NCBI GenBank assembly: GCA_034336665.1
Contig: CM067570.1
Coordinates: 12,445,502 to 12,509,501 of the forward strand
Length of the DNA stretch: 64,000 nucleotides
Direction of reading: 5' to 3'
Origin: Luscinia megarhynchos
Taxonomy: Eukaryota; Chordata; Aves; Passeriformes; Turdidae
A program made the position numbers and the translations under genes. The stretch's first letter is position 1, and every line of letters begins with the position of its first letter. Positions 39,836-52,805 of the stretch are shown in pieces. The notes beneath the pieces are model-generated. The model ran no database searches. It was not told the origin of the DNA and saw only the letters and a list, made by a program, of their open reading frames with translations.

Positions 39836-42800
39836 AACAAAACCTGGATAAACGCTTTCTGTTTAAAAAAACCAAAAAGCTAAAAGACTTAATAAAAATT
39901 TTTTGACCAGCCTGATTTTCATTGCCAGCTACATAAGCAGCACTCAGCTGCTTGTTTTTTAGGGCCAAAAGAGCATTAATTAAGTTATTGGGAAATACCC
40001 ATAAAAGAACATACTGATAACACATTTTAACAGGAAGCCCCCAGGGAACTTGGATGCCTTGTTTCATTCATGTCCAACCAATGGAGGCAGCAGAGACATT
40101 TTAAGGTTTTATTTAAGCTATTAGACTCTGCTATGTGTGCATCTTCCATGTGAAAACAGTGCCAACAGCAACATGCTGACTAAGTTGAATGAAATTTTCA
40201 TTACTTTTATCTTCTTTTGGATACTGAAAGAATCATTCCCCTCATAAAGGCAGACTTCAAGAGGATAGTTTCAGACTGAGGTGTCCAGATCTGTGTTATT
40301 GTCAGATCCCCTAACAAGTGGAGGTTTCATCTTGCTGACACTCCTCAGCTTGGAAATCTGGAGAATATTTTTCACTACCTACCATGGATCAAAACTCTTC
40401 AGTTCATGGAGAGGATGTGTGACAAAATGACTGCTTCAAAACTATGGGTCGAAATAGAAAACTATATAGTAAATCAATTCAGGAGTTCAATGAAAAACTT
40501 AATTATAGTTGAGCATATTCACAGCAGTTGAAACGCTGGAGAAGGCAAAGAGCTGCACTCTGTTCCAGCAGCTGCTTGAGCAGCCCTCTCCAAAATCAGC
40601 CATACCCAGTCAGTGTAATCTGGCCTGGAGTGCCCATGGAATGGGGTAGAGATATAAAGAAGCCTCTTTTCTCCAAGTATTCAATAGTGCTGCACTGCTT
40701 TGGGGCATCCAACACTTTCAGCCTTGCCCTAAGGAATTTCTTTTTGAGTCAGATGATTTTAGAATAAAAATTGGCATGATTTAAAAATATTTCACTTTGA
40801 AAAATTCCCTTAAATCAGAAAATGCATTTTCCATAATTTTGCCATCATCCTGCATTTTCCCAAAGATATTGAACATATAAATTCAAGAGATTCAAAATTC
40901 ATAAAACTCCCTTTTTACTGTTTTCCCTCTTTGTTTTATTCTATCTTTTTCCTTAGGTCAGAATTGTTATGATAAGATTCTCTGGGCAGCCTGATGTACC
41001 ATTTAGAAACCTTGTCAGGAGTTTTGCTATGGCAAGCTGGATAATACACGACAAGATCAACCCATGTAAAACATTTCTGCAAGTTGTTAGACTGCAAATC
41101 AATGCATGAGGGACAGGAGTCCTTCTAAAGAAATTTTGCCCCATGGGGAAGATCTGTGAAAGCCTCCTGATATGAATGAAGCATTCTGTTTGTTCCTCTG
41201 TGAAGGGGACATCTAATTAGTGTGCTGCCACAAGGAGTATCAGAGGTTACACTGTCTCCTCAGGGAGATCCTCTATGATTAAATACAAACTCTCATTTAT
41301 GTTGCTTCAGTCAGGGGTCAGGAAGCCAAAAGGAAAATTTCATTCACCCACAGCATTTGCATGTTAATTGTCAAGCTTCTTAGCTGTTCAGATGTGAGGT
41401 AAGAACCTGACCTACTGATATGTGGACAAGAAATGTGAAGTCTTTGAGCTGAATTGTTTCTTTTTTTTAAAGGAAACATAAGACCATTGTGGTATTATCA
41501 ACCATGGGAGAGCTGCTGCAGAATGGCAGTGGAGAGGAATATGGCCTCTCAGGCAAGCCATGAGCCAACAAGCCATCAAAACTGCAAAATTAGCTTCTGC
41601 TTATTTTGCCACTTGCTGACAATATCTTTGGGCATCTAGGAGATAAAATATCATTAAAAAACCTGCAAGAAATAGATTTCCTCAACATGTAATCAAATCC
41701 TCTCTCTACTGCAAATATTTCTTAAGCCTGACTTTGAGCTTTTCGGCTCTGTAGCTGATTTACAGAGTGTGTACACCCACACTAAGTTTAGTCACTCCAC
41801 TCTATATGAAAAGCTAAAACTCATTCACTGACTGAAAATTTGCCGCAAAGCAGAAAACGACAGGAAATTCATCAAGCATCTCTCATAAGGACACAAATTG
41901 CTTAAAGGTGACTTTCCAGTCATTTTGGAAACACTAAGAATGTTGCTCTTTCTTTTCCCTGCATAAACAAGTACTTAAACACATTGATCTGAGTGCAAGA
42001 GGCAAATCCATTTCTCTTTCCACTTGCTTTTACTTTAAAATATTAGGCATGCAAGAAAACACCATCTTTCAGACTTGGAATATTATTCGGCCTGTGTCAC
42101 TTCAAGTAAGTGTTTGATAGAATGAAATCTTTCAACACAACCCTGCTACAGAAAGGTTTTACACCATTAGAGATACAGTTTATACAAAACAACAAAATCT
42201 CTAGCATCCAGCTGAGTGCCTCAAGGAGCTTGGACAGTTTTACAATAAGTACAGATTTTTCCAGAGTAAGGCATGGTTATTACCTCTGTTAAACTTCTGC
42301 ATTGTCAGGTGGTTCTAGTGTGCCCCTTTCCATACTAAAGTGTGATGACTGTCAGATTTGATAGATTAAGATGACATTGTCAGTAGTTTTCTGAGCACAA
42401 TGGTTTTGGGGACATGGGTGGTTTTCTGAACCAAGGGAGTGGGAGAAATGAAGGGGCAAACTGGGATACAAAGTCCTAAGTACCATAATTATTCATCTGA
42501 AATCTGACTTCAGGAGGCTCATGGAAGATACACTGCACACACCACTCCACATACCAGGCCATAAAACATTTCACAGTGTTTGAGTTTGAGACTGAAAGAA
42601 AAGCATCACAAGTGAAGAATAAGTGAGATCACAAGTTTTGGTAGTTTCTGCAGCCTCTTGTGCAGTAATGGATTAGCAGAGTGAAACTGCCATAGATTCA
42701 GCAAAACAAGTGTAATTTCACACTGCAGAACAAAGGACAGAAAAGGCCTGGGGTTTCTTACTAATATTAGTTTTCTGTAAATTTCCCCCTTAGAGTTTTG

Positions 42801-43334
42801 AAAGAATGGGAACATGAAGAACTGATGCTTCTGACTCAACTTCAATGTGTAGAAAAGTTCCAAGACTTTCACATTCTCAGTGGTGTATCTTGTTTGTTTT
42901 TCCCATTTTATTTTTTTCTCCTTTTTAAAAAAAAACCTCACAGCATTTGGTTAGCTATTTACTTTTACAGTATATCTATTCATAAATAAAAGGGTAGGAA
43001 GATAAAAGAACAGAATAAGAACATCTGATTTTTTTCAGTAGCCCTACAGAAGAGTTTGATTAAGATACTTCTCTAAGGGACAAAGTAGGATCAATTCTCA
43101 ATTCTTTTCTGCAGAATATTATCTGTGTCTCCATGGGATGTTTATGTTACATTGGGACTTCAAGGCACACCAGCATATAGTAACTAATTAGTATGTAAAG
43201 AGCTGATATTTAAAGGGGGAGTGGAAAATTGCACTCCTTGGTGAGAGATTCTGTCCATGTAGGAATCTGATAACACGAACAACCAAAACAAAAATAAATA
43301 AATGTAACACAATGCAAAAAGGAACCAAGGACAA
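39836..43334. other. Unique non-coding stretch
   Basis: No gene or defined repeat. Frames of 60-111 codons (for example 42606-42941 minus) have no domain and overlap frames on the other strand. Confidence 0.5.
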
Positions 43335-43422
43335 GTGGTCTGGGAGGAGTACAGAGACAGTGTCCAAGCAGCCAGGGATCAGATCCTGAAGGAATCCCAG
43401 AGGTTCTACTGCTGCTCATGGA
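43335..43422 (+). mobile_element. CR1 LINE ORF2 fragment (segment between endonuclease and reverse transcriptase)
   Basis: Translated from 43335 the plus strand reads VVWEEYRDSVQAARDQILK. This resembles the CR1 ORF2 linker of the type 'WEEYRDxVxxxRDxxxKAK' between the endonuclease and reverse-transcriptase domains. The likeness fades after about 25 codons, where the frame continues into unrelated Cys/Trp/Pro-rich sequence. It is a tiny, dead, internally broken piece. The GC-richer sequence to about 43545, including CCACCCCTGCTGCCAAAACC, may belong to the same insertion or to an adjoining repeat I cannot name. Confidence 0.5.
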
Positions 43423-43545
43423 CTCAGCCTTGGGCAGCTCCAGCTCTGTTGGACACGGGGGGAGCTTTTGGCAGCTTCTCACAAAATCCACCCCTGCTGC
43501 CAAAACCTGGCCACACAAACCCAGTACAAATTCACTGGCTTTGTT

Positions 43546-45227
43546 TTATAAACATGTCATTGCTACACACCGAATAATAACAGCAAAGACAAACACTGTT
43601 TTCCCACATTTCTCTTTTCCCAGTTAGGCTGCTAACTGATATTGTTCAGCTTTATTGGTAACTTGTTCAGCTTTTAGCAATGTCCAACACATTCATGGGA
43701 ATGTCTCTGCAGTTTCCCATTGTAAAGAAAGGTCTGTTATGGTGAAGGTGCCCATGTGCCCTTTGAACTGCCTCACTGCAGGATCATCACTCTTACTAAA
43801 ATTGTCAAGTCTAACGTGAAAAAAATATGTAATGGTATTTAGGACAAAAAATAAACAAATACAAGAAGATCCAAAACAATGCTGAATAACTAAAGGTCTA
43901 ATGGAAAGAAAACCAACAATTTTTAGACGTGCACAGATGTGTGAAATGAAAATTAAATTAGACAGCCAAGTGCAAAGCTTATGTTGAGAAAACATAGAAC
44001 TTTAGACTGAAACAGCATATATAGATACAGTTGAAACTGAGTTGAGTATCCCTCTAGGCTTCAGTGCAAATTGAATAGACATTGATGGATTTGTTTTCCT
44101 TTCAGATTAAATTGAACTTTTGATTTGGAAGTAGTTTACCTGCTCCTGTACTTGAAAGCTACATTTTTCCTTAACTAATTTTCTCTTGTTAAGGCACTTT
44201 AGTTTTATAGTGGTTTATAGTGGTTTACAAATTGACACTGTAATCATCTGGAAGGAGCAGGGAAAGAAAATCATATAAATGATACTTTTCTGTATTGCTT
44301 TACCCCCACAGTGGACTGTTCTGTGTTTAAAAATCCCATTTTGTGCTGTTATGCTTTTAAATACACATGAACTGATTTCTAAAGTCAGATATCACAGATT
44401 GCACAAAGCACAAACATTTCTGACCATTTTTAAGGTGCTGCTGCAGTACATAATAATGTAAATAACATAAATAATTGCTCTAGTCTCAAAAGGTGTTGGT
44501 GTTCACTATCAGCCTAGACCTTCTGGCTATGCAAACTGTAAAGTACAGCCTTTATACTTTTCACTCTTCTAGCCCTTGCAGAGGTCTCAGACCTGTTCTT
44601 CCATCTGCTCTGCCTATTCTGGGCCTTGGGCATCTCTCCATCCAGCTCTGGATCACTTCACTCAGTATTATTCAGGGAGACTTGGTTCTGCCCTGAATCT
44701 TACATCAGACTCGAGATCATGTCCTGTCTTGTGTCTGATGTGCTGTCAGGCCCTGTGGTTGGGCTCAGTGCCTAACAGGTCCCACCTATTCTGTGACAGC
44801 ACTGTGTGGTTAAATTGGCAGGCAGGAGTGAGTTTTTCCAACAGTGGCTTTAGCATTGCTCACCTAAAGGGCAGAGGGGTCTCCAAATGCTCCCAGTGCA
44901 ACCTCTGTGTGGACAGCAGTCTCTATAGGTGGATGTCCTTCTGTCTAGCCTCATACTGCCTAGTTTGGGCTGGCCAGCAGAAAACCATACTGCATCCCAG
45001 GAAACACATGCTTTGAAAAGAGAAAATTTTGTGGTTTTTTTGTCATTATTATCCTGAGAAAAGTGACATCATGGAATTCCACCCAGGCCCGAGATGTTGT
45101 TTAGACACATAGTGAGCTATATTCCTTTCTAGGAAAAAAAAAAACCAAACCCACACAAACCAAACAAAGAACTCTCTTCCAATCTAAATTCATAAGTAGA
45201 GAAATTATTATGTCCTGCTGGCATGCA
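43546..45227. other. Unique stretch with an unassigned GC-richer patch
   Basis: A 2.4-copy tandem decamer (TTTATAGTGG) occurs at 44204-44227. From about 44570 to 45010 the base composition is higher in G+C and a 146-codon frame is open (44576-45016), but the translation has no domain I know and no splice context supports it. A short A/CAAAC-rich tract occurs at about 45133-45168. Confidence 0.45.
45133..45168. repeat. A-rich / CAAAC low-complexity tract
   Basis: An A-run of about 11 followed by CCAAACCCACACAAACCAAAC. Same pentamer theme as 12448-12499, but imperfect. Confidence 0.75.
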
Positions 45228-45345
45228 GACAAACTAAGGCACAAGGAGCTTGTTTGACCTAGCTGTAATCATACATTGGGTCTGTGACAGAGCTGAAGGT
45301 CAGATTTTCCAAGCCCAGTTTAGTTATTGTGCCACAGATACTAAG
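45228..45345 (-). mobile_element. MIR-like SINE, antisense
   Basis: In plus-strand order the segment reads ACAAACTAAGGCACAAGGAG, TTTGACCTAGCTGTAATCAT, GGGTCTGTGACAGAGCTGAA, TTTTCCAAGCCCAGTTTAG and TTATTGTGCCACAGATAC. This parallels antisense MIR: 'aaactgaggcacagagagg', 'gacttgcccaaggtcac', 'gtctgtggcagagc', 'ccaggtct', and 'ccactggaccac' at the end. Five blocks in the correct order make this the best-supported old SINE in the window. Confidence 0.6.
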
Positions 45346-48300
45346 CATGAGTATTATCAAATGAAATATTAAGACCCTACTTGTTCAGGCTATTCTGTCA
45401 TTAAATTCTAGAGGAGTATTCACATGAAGGAAACTGAGGTTTAAACCCCACTCCAACAAAATAACAATGAAAGCTCTGCTGAGCAGATTTGTGACCGACT
45501 GTGTTGAGAACGTGGTCTTAACTTACAGGTGATTGGACCAAACACATACTGGTTGGACCAACTTTCAGGAGCACTATGAATTGTAATTGTATGTTAACCT
45601 TTCAGAAAGGGCACCAGATTGCCTTTGTTTTGCACAGTGGCATTAAGAACATCTGTTCCAGGGAAGTATCAGTCAGTGGGTTTTCTGCTTCATGCACAGA
45701 TTAACCTCTTATCAAAAATTCAAGAATTATGTTCCATGTAAAGTAAAAAAAATTCTTTGTTTGCCACAACATCCTGCCCCAATCCATTCCATGTCTTTCT
45801 TTCCAGGTGTTTTCCTTAGGATATAGGGAAGTGAAGGTGAAGAGAGAATCCTGAGGTAAGCCACTATGGACTTCTGAAGTATCAAAAATAAGCTTAAGAA
45901 AGAAGTTGAGATTGGAGCTATGGGTGTATGAGAGCTGGTTGTCTGCTAAGGAGTATCACAAACAGGCACAGAAACTTTTCATTCCCCTTGTTGTTACTGA
46001 GCACCTTAAAAGGTTACAGATTGTGCCCACAAAATTCAGGATCCTGCTAGAAATCTTCCTTTGCTTATTTCTTTTTCGTATACACAAAAATAAAGATGTC
46101 AGGAGCATAAACTGTTTCTTCAAATATGGATTACAAAGTAAATTATTTCCTGCTGCATCAGATGCCCAGGAGCCAGACGTTCAGTCAAGGTGAAATAGGT
46201 GCCTGCACTGTCTGCACTTGAGCTCTGATGGTTAAGACAAACCAAACATCTTTCAGTGTGCATGACATTCTCTCACAGAAAAGAATGTCTCCTTCTATAG
46301 ATGAAGAGGCAACTAGAGCTTGAGAGATACATGAAACAGAATCCTTAAGGATGATCGGATTATCATGGTTTTTTCAGACTGAGAGTTGCTGCAGAAGCAT
46401 CTATCTCCAGTGGCAGGATTTAGGCAGATATTTGTTCCCAAATCCAGCGTTGCTACTCAAGCCACCAAATCATTTTCAGCTGCTAGCAATTTTTTGGATT
46501 TAACTAAAGGTCATAGGGTGACTATAAGAGTCTAAGTTAGACTTTACGAATAATTCAACATCTACACTGAAGTATAGAAATTATTACAGTCAAAGCCACA
46601 GCAAGCAGGGATGAGAAGCCTTAGCAGTATTTTGCTGCATTTGCAGGACAAAATTTATAGCTAGAGTTGGCATCTTTTTTAGAAGGAATTTAGTTTTACA
46701 TCCAAAGCATTAGACTGAAAAGTATGTCTCAACTTCTGGTCTTCCATGACATAAAAGAAGTCTTGTTTTCCTCTGTTCAAAAGAAACATGAGGTGTGGAA
46801 CAGTGATGGGCTTTAAGTCTCTTTCTGATTTAAACTTTAAATCATATTTTACCCCTTGAAGAGTCCAGCCAAAGAAAAATATTTGTGGAAAAACCTCTTG
46901 TAGAGTACCAGAGCTGAGTGGTTTATCTCATTCTCAGATCTATCAACCCCACCCTGGGCTCTTCATCTTTGAGGTACAAACAAATATTCAGAAAGATAGC
47001 TCTTCCCTGCCTAAAAAAAGCAGATGGGAAAACTCAGATCAACATTTTCTGGAAGAAAATTTAGTACATCTTCATCTGAGCTGGGTAGGAACTAAATGGT
47101 GGAGAATGTGCACATTCATCTTCAGCTTTCAGTATCTGTTTTAGTTCAGTTTTAATTTTGTTTGAGATATGATTTAAGGTTTCAATAGCAGCAGCAGTCT
47201 TCTCTCTTCCCAGACAGCTAACTCACCTCTAGTTGTTTCCCTTTCTAATATGAAAGAAATTCATTTACTGGAAGAATCACTGAGTGCCAGGCTGTGTTTC
47301 CCATGACAACGCCCTGAGTTTATGCAGTGCTCTTAACTTCTGCCATAAGTTTTTGCACAATGTCCTTCTTTCCTTGTGGCTTCTCCTTCCAAGAGCTCTG
47401 GGAAGGGATGCACAAACAGTGAGCATCAACAGCTCCAACAGTGACTCAGATTCTTCCCTGAGGAGGCTGTAAAAATTATTAGAGTTGTATCAGGAATTAA
47501 TGTGGCCATTTATGTGAGCAAGGGATTTGGGAAGTATTGACTGCATATGCAGGCTCTTCAAAATGTGCTCTTGTGATCCAAATTCAAGAGTGTGCAGAGT
47601 GAAGCAAACTTTTAAAATTTCAGTTTGAGAGGCTGTCACGTATGATCATACTGTATAATATGATGCATCATATCCCATAATATAAAAGAGGAAGATAAAC
47701 CTTTTTATTTAAAACCCGTGACAATGCCCAGTGTTGTTGTTGACTGAATTCCAATTACCTGGGAAGCATTCAGCACATCACATTTCAGCATGTCATCTCT
47801 CCTAAGTGGAACCAATTGCATTAAAACAGTCATGAAACTTCAGGCCCCCACACTTCAGTAAAAATGTAATCATAAAAATTTAAAATGTATATATTAATTT
47901 TTCCCCTTCTGCAACAATGTCAGGCAAATATGCCTCATTGGGATTCACCACAGACACAATTATCAATGCTCTGTCTGCAGAATTGTTAATGGAAAAATTA
48001 CATACACAGACTCTTGATAAACTGTGCATCTGATTTCACTGTTTGTGAAGCACAGAGATATTAATTATTACTGCTGTCACTCTTCTGGTAAGAAATGGCG
48101 AAAGTTTTCTTTAGGCATTTCTCAGTCTTAAGCACACAGTAGTTGGATTTAAGAGGCAAACACCAAAACATCAGTGGCATGGCTGCACCAAATGGAGGGT
48201 AACTGGAAAACCCACAGAAAATTCTAGTGCCACATTGTTTGTTTTTAGTTGGCACTGAAAGTTCTCCAGAAACTCTCAGTTTACACCTCTCTGGACTCTG

Positions 48301-48365
48301 TTTTTCTCTAACATTTTGGTAGTTAACATTAGTTGTATATAAACAGGAACAAGAGACAGCAAAAA

Positions 48366-48384
48366 CAAACCAAACCAAACCAAG
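48366..48384. repeat. (CAAAC)n short run
   Basis: Nearly four copies of CAAAC, the same unit as the 12448-12499 array. Confidence 0.8.
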
Positions 48385-49718
48385 ATTTTTCTTAACATTT
48401 TCTTTTTCCTCTGCAGAGTAGCCTTAAAATGTGAAGTCAGGCTTCAGATAACGAGGATCTGTGAAGTAGTTAGCAGCAAAGCCCACCACTTCCATCAGAG
48501 GAGGTATTGTTGATGAATCCAACAATATTCAAATCCAACTATTTCAGGCTCTGAGAGTTTTGGATGAAGTTTTTTCCCATTGTTCTTGGAGTAAGATCTA
48601 TTTTATTTTCAGAGGTTATTAGCTAAGGCTTGTCAGGCTTTTAAGTTTTCTTTCTTAGATTCAGCATGTCTTTGGCTGCATTTCTCCAGGCCTGTAGGAA
48701 TTAAAACTGTTAGGGCCAGTGTCGTTCTCCTCTTCTAGTCTGGCTGACTCCAATTTCTGCCTGGGCAGTGTAGGAGGCCACCTGCTATTAAATGGCAAAA
48801 GCTACTCCACTTTTATAATTGGCTTTTCCAGCTGCAATAGGTACTCAAGGCCCCTCTGTTGAGCACCCAGTCTGTACTTTTTCTGAACATGGCATTCAAA
48901 CAGATTGGTCATTATCAGCTGTCACTCCAGGCCAGTGTATGTCAAGCCATTGCCAAAGCCATCCTCTGAAAATCTGTTAAAATTTTACACATCTTCTACC
49001 TTTGTACATCCTCCAACTTTATTTATTTCTAGTAGGAGAGGCAAGCCCTATATACTGATGACATATGCTTTTATATTGCAGTTATTAGTTTAAATTTATA
49101 AGTCAGCATCTTAATTCCCACCACACTTTAACTTTTATGCAGGCAGCTTTAGGGTCATATGTGAATGTTCTGAAAGCATTTGTATGATATCCTCTCCAAA
49201 ATATGGTGGGGGACATTACTTCATCACCGAGGGTTTTCTCCTCCTTTTCTTCTTCAAATAAAATAAGGCAAATTCTAAATAAATAAATCTGTTATTTGTT
49301 CCTTTTTCAATAATTTCATTTCTTTCCTTCTCACTTGAACAGCAAACAAAGATATTATTAGCCTGATGCACCCATAAATATATCCTCACTGGGAATCACT
49401 GGAAAAGGTTTGCAGAAGTTTTATGAAAATAATTTCAGAAGGAAACTGAAAGAAGTGAGCACTGGATATAATTTTAAAAACTAAAGAAAAACTTCTGAAC
49501 CACTTTTGTCATGCTTGTAGGAAGAATGCTTAAAGTTTTTTGACATATGATTGTATTTTGTCAGGATGGTTTTGTGGATTATGGTTCACCTCAGATGACA
49601 GTGGTAAGTGAAACCTGAGTGAGAACTTTTAAGAGTGACACTTCAGTATAGGCCAATTGTGTTAAAAGAGTTGGAGGGGTAAGTTGGTACTTGTAATATA
49701 GTAAGTGGTTTCCTCATT

Positions 49719-49733
49719 TGTGTGTGTGTGTGA
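49719..49733. repeat. (TG)n microsatellite
   Basis: About seven TG dinucleotides. Confidence 0.8.
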
Positions 49734-50764
49734 AATGCTCTTCTCTCTTCTAAATCTTCCTGAAAAGACTCCAAAAGCTGACATAGAAGAATCAGTCATA
49801 AAGAAAAAAATAAGATGCTCTGTTCAAGGAAGATTTTTCTTCCTTTAACTTCTACTTTCTGTGAGCAACAGAATGAAAAAATTTTCTATCATCAAAAGTT
49901 TTCTTTAATGGCAGTGGTTTGGAGTAAGTGTGTGATAAGAATACCTGCAACATAAAGAAAGCTGACAGTGGGCAACCTTGAATATTATAAAGGAAAGTAT
50001 AAGAAATCTTACACTTGGCTCAGATGGAATAGTTCTCAACCATCCTAATCAGAGGTGCCTTGGAATTGATTTAACCCTGGAGCATGAGGTAAGCTTTTTG
50101 ATTGATTTTGATTGTTTGGTGGGATTTCCACCTCCCCCTCCCCCCAGTTCTCTCCAGTAGCTCTGTATATTTTTATGATTAAATGACCTTTTCTTCCTCA
50201 GAGCTATACTTGGTACCAATGTAACTTGTAGTGATGAGTGTCACTGTTTATTGATTTGGTGAGTAAGGGTAGAGAACCTTCCTTCCAACACAACAAATTA
50301 TCTTATTCAAAATATTTTTCTCTTCTGCAATTGCTCCTCTTGAAAGCAAAAGACTGATGCTTTTGTTTTACGCTTAATTTTCTAGTCCTTCATTTATGAG
50401 TGCATATGCTTTTTTTGGTAGCCTGTCATTAATCTCTTTAGGATAAGCAAGCCTAGTGTTTTTCATTCTTTGTAGGTTTAGTTTTCATGATAATTCTAAC
50501 AGTCATTCTGGGGACGTTTTTTAACTCCATAGTGCTTCTTTTCCTCTGGAGTGTTATACATAGTAGTACTCTTGATTTATACCATTGCATTCTATTTTTC
50601 ATATTATATTCAATCCACTAAAGCACAGGTAGGTCTTCACTAAGGTGCCACTGCTGGACCATTCACAATACCACAGACTGGCTTGTAGCAACAGCAATGA
50701 TGAATGAAAAAGAGCTCTAAAACCCCAACAACAAAATCATTGAAAAAAGACCTTATTTATTACA

Positions 50765-50837
50765 TTAAATGTATTATAAATATATAAATATATAATATAT
50801 AATAAATATATAAATGTATAAATAAATGTATTATAAA
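50765..50837. repeat. AT-only repeat block with flanking direct repeats
   Basis: About 70 bp composed almost only of A and T, built from TATAAA/TATATAAA words. It is bounded by two identical copies of TAAATGTATTATAAA (50766-50780 and 50823-50837). It is probably a decayed AT minisatellite, and easily melted DNA. Confidence 0.75.
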
Positions 50838-52805
50838 ACATAAAACAGTATTATGAGGATACGATGTTAAACCCACAAAATTATAAGGGACTGTTTTTCA
50901 ATTACAGTAGCACTCTGTGTAGATCAAGGTACCTTTGTTTTGCTGACATAGGTTTTTCTGTACATGCCCTTATTTCCTGACTCAATGCTGGCTACTGTTT
51001 AAACAGCTGAGACAAATACAGTAGTTGTTATTCTCAGCAACTCTATTATTTTCATTATTTTTACAGGCAGAGAAAAGGATTTATATGCAAAGACCCATAT
51101 CTTGCAATCACTTAGGCAGTTAATTAAAAACAGATGAATAATCAGATTGATTACAATATGATTGTTTTTATGCTTAAGAATAGCTAAGCTTGAATGGATG
51201 TTGTTAGGGGGTTGGGACATTTCTGCACAGTCAAAAAGGTGTTAGTTGTGGGGGGAAAATACGTGAATTACATTATTAATTGCTTAAGTTACTGTCTTGG
51301 CAGAGTATGGATGCACAATTATGTCTTCAGTGGCCACTAAAAAGACATAAGATGGATGAACAAACAACGGGAGAAGTACAAGTAGCAGTGATGTGAAGCT
51401 ATTGCATTTAACTGCATTGCATATTTGTAGAGGCAGTCATTAAGGAAAGTCAAACATGACAGAGTTGCAAGAGTCTTTGGGAAATCTGGAGAGATCTTCA
51501 ATCAGATCCCACCTTGAAAACTGAGCTAAAACATTAGTTAATAAAATCTTCATATGTGCCCTAAGCAACAGATTGATGAAAGGTTTTTGCTGCAGAATTA
51601 GATGATGTTCTTAAAACACTCCTTATGCTACCTTGGAAATGTGTTTTTTGTGGATAGGAAATCTGCTTGCAGTTTATTTGCTGCTTGGAAGAAGTGACGA
51701 AGCAGAACAGATGTTTTTACTTTTTGCTGCTTGTGTGAAATTATTTCAGAGAAATTTGAAAAACAGTAATGGAATTTAAAGAGACTTCAAATGTTGCAAA
51801 AGTTTATCTTTCCTGATGCACAATGCTTAGAAAGAAAGAGGGTGAATTAAATGAAGCAAAGAACAATTCCCAGGTTCCAGAGCAGAAAGAGGTGAATTAT
51901 TTGAGTCTCCAATAGGTATTTGTAACTAGAAAAAAAGAGGCAAAGTCTGTGTTAAAGACAACAACACCTCTAGAGAAGAGGTGGATGTGTTGCTGACATG
52001 CAGATATGAGAAGGCCAAAAACAAATTTTGCATTTACTGTGAGGTTAGGGAGAAGTTAGAAATGCATGTGCCCCCACAAAGTAAAATTTTCCACTAATTG
52101 GGCTGTGACATCTTTTGACACCATTATCAGTGTGAGATGTTGCATGGGGTTTATTTTAGTCCCCTTAGGCCAGCTGCTTGTCTCTGCATGTCTATTGTTT
52201 GGCTCACAGTTCTTTACTGAGCAGCACATTGGCTACAATATTGGCTAGGAAAGCTCAAAAAGCTAATGCAATACATTACCAGCCATTTCAGCAAAGAGAA
52301 GACATCAGAGAATTGTGTTCAATTATATGCCAAGTCATCTTGTTCCGTCCTTCTGTGGCAAATACAATTATGCATTTTTGATATTAGAGATGTCTATGTC
52401 ATGGTTAATATCAATGCATATTGCAAAGTGCTAATGAAATTTGGAATATCCAACTAGTCATGGGAGAATGCAAAAGAGTATCTTATTTACATTCCTAACA
52501 TAATTTTTTACACTGAATGACCAATTACACTTTTATTAGAAACCATCTATTTTGCATATTTTAATATTTAATTACTGATAAATGAGTGACTAAGATGACA
52601 TTGATCCATTCATGCCTACTGAATGTTTAATTCATGGATACCTTCAAGCACTCACTGTTACACAAATTCTGTTAGATTTTGGTTGGAGCTCTGAAGGAGT
52701 GGCCCACAGTGAATTCATGGCCTAGAAATACCTGCCAGCAAATTGAAGTGCCAATGCCACTTGACTATATCAGTTTCATGGCACCATCCATGAAGTTATT
52801 CCTTT
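50838..52805. other. Unique stretch; right part has the look of a conserved non-coding element
   Basis: No gene or transposon recognised. From about 52080 to 52640 the sequence is non-repetitive and dense in homeodomain-type TAAT/ATTA cores. It has octamer-like words (ATTATGCATTTT at about 52368, TTTGCATATT at about 52552) and ACAATATTGGCT. This is the texture of vertebrate developmental enhancers, but I have no alignment, so it is an impression only. Confidence 0.3.

Larger units (their letters stand above)
45346..50764. other. Unique AT-rich non-coding stretch
   Basis: No gene recognised. Simple repeats only: (CAAAC)n at 48366-48384 and (TG)n at 49719-49733. A segment near 48705-48860 with 'gggccagtgtcgttctcctctt' hints at an old palindromic repeat, but too weakly to call. 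Confidence 0.5.

Noticed and set aside
44576..45016. 146-codon plus-strand frame
   Set aside because: Cys/Ser/Leu-rich translation with no recognisable domain; no supporting splice or promoter context. Left as an unassigned GC-richer patch.
46285..46350. A further MIR-like remnant (TATAGATGAAGAGGCAACTAG)
   Set aside because: Only one short block resembles MIR and the neighbouring blocks are absent, so chance similarity is likely.
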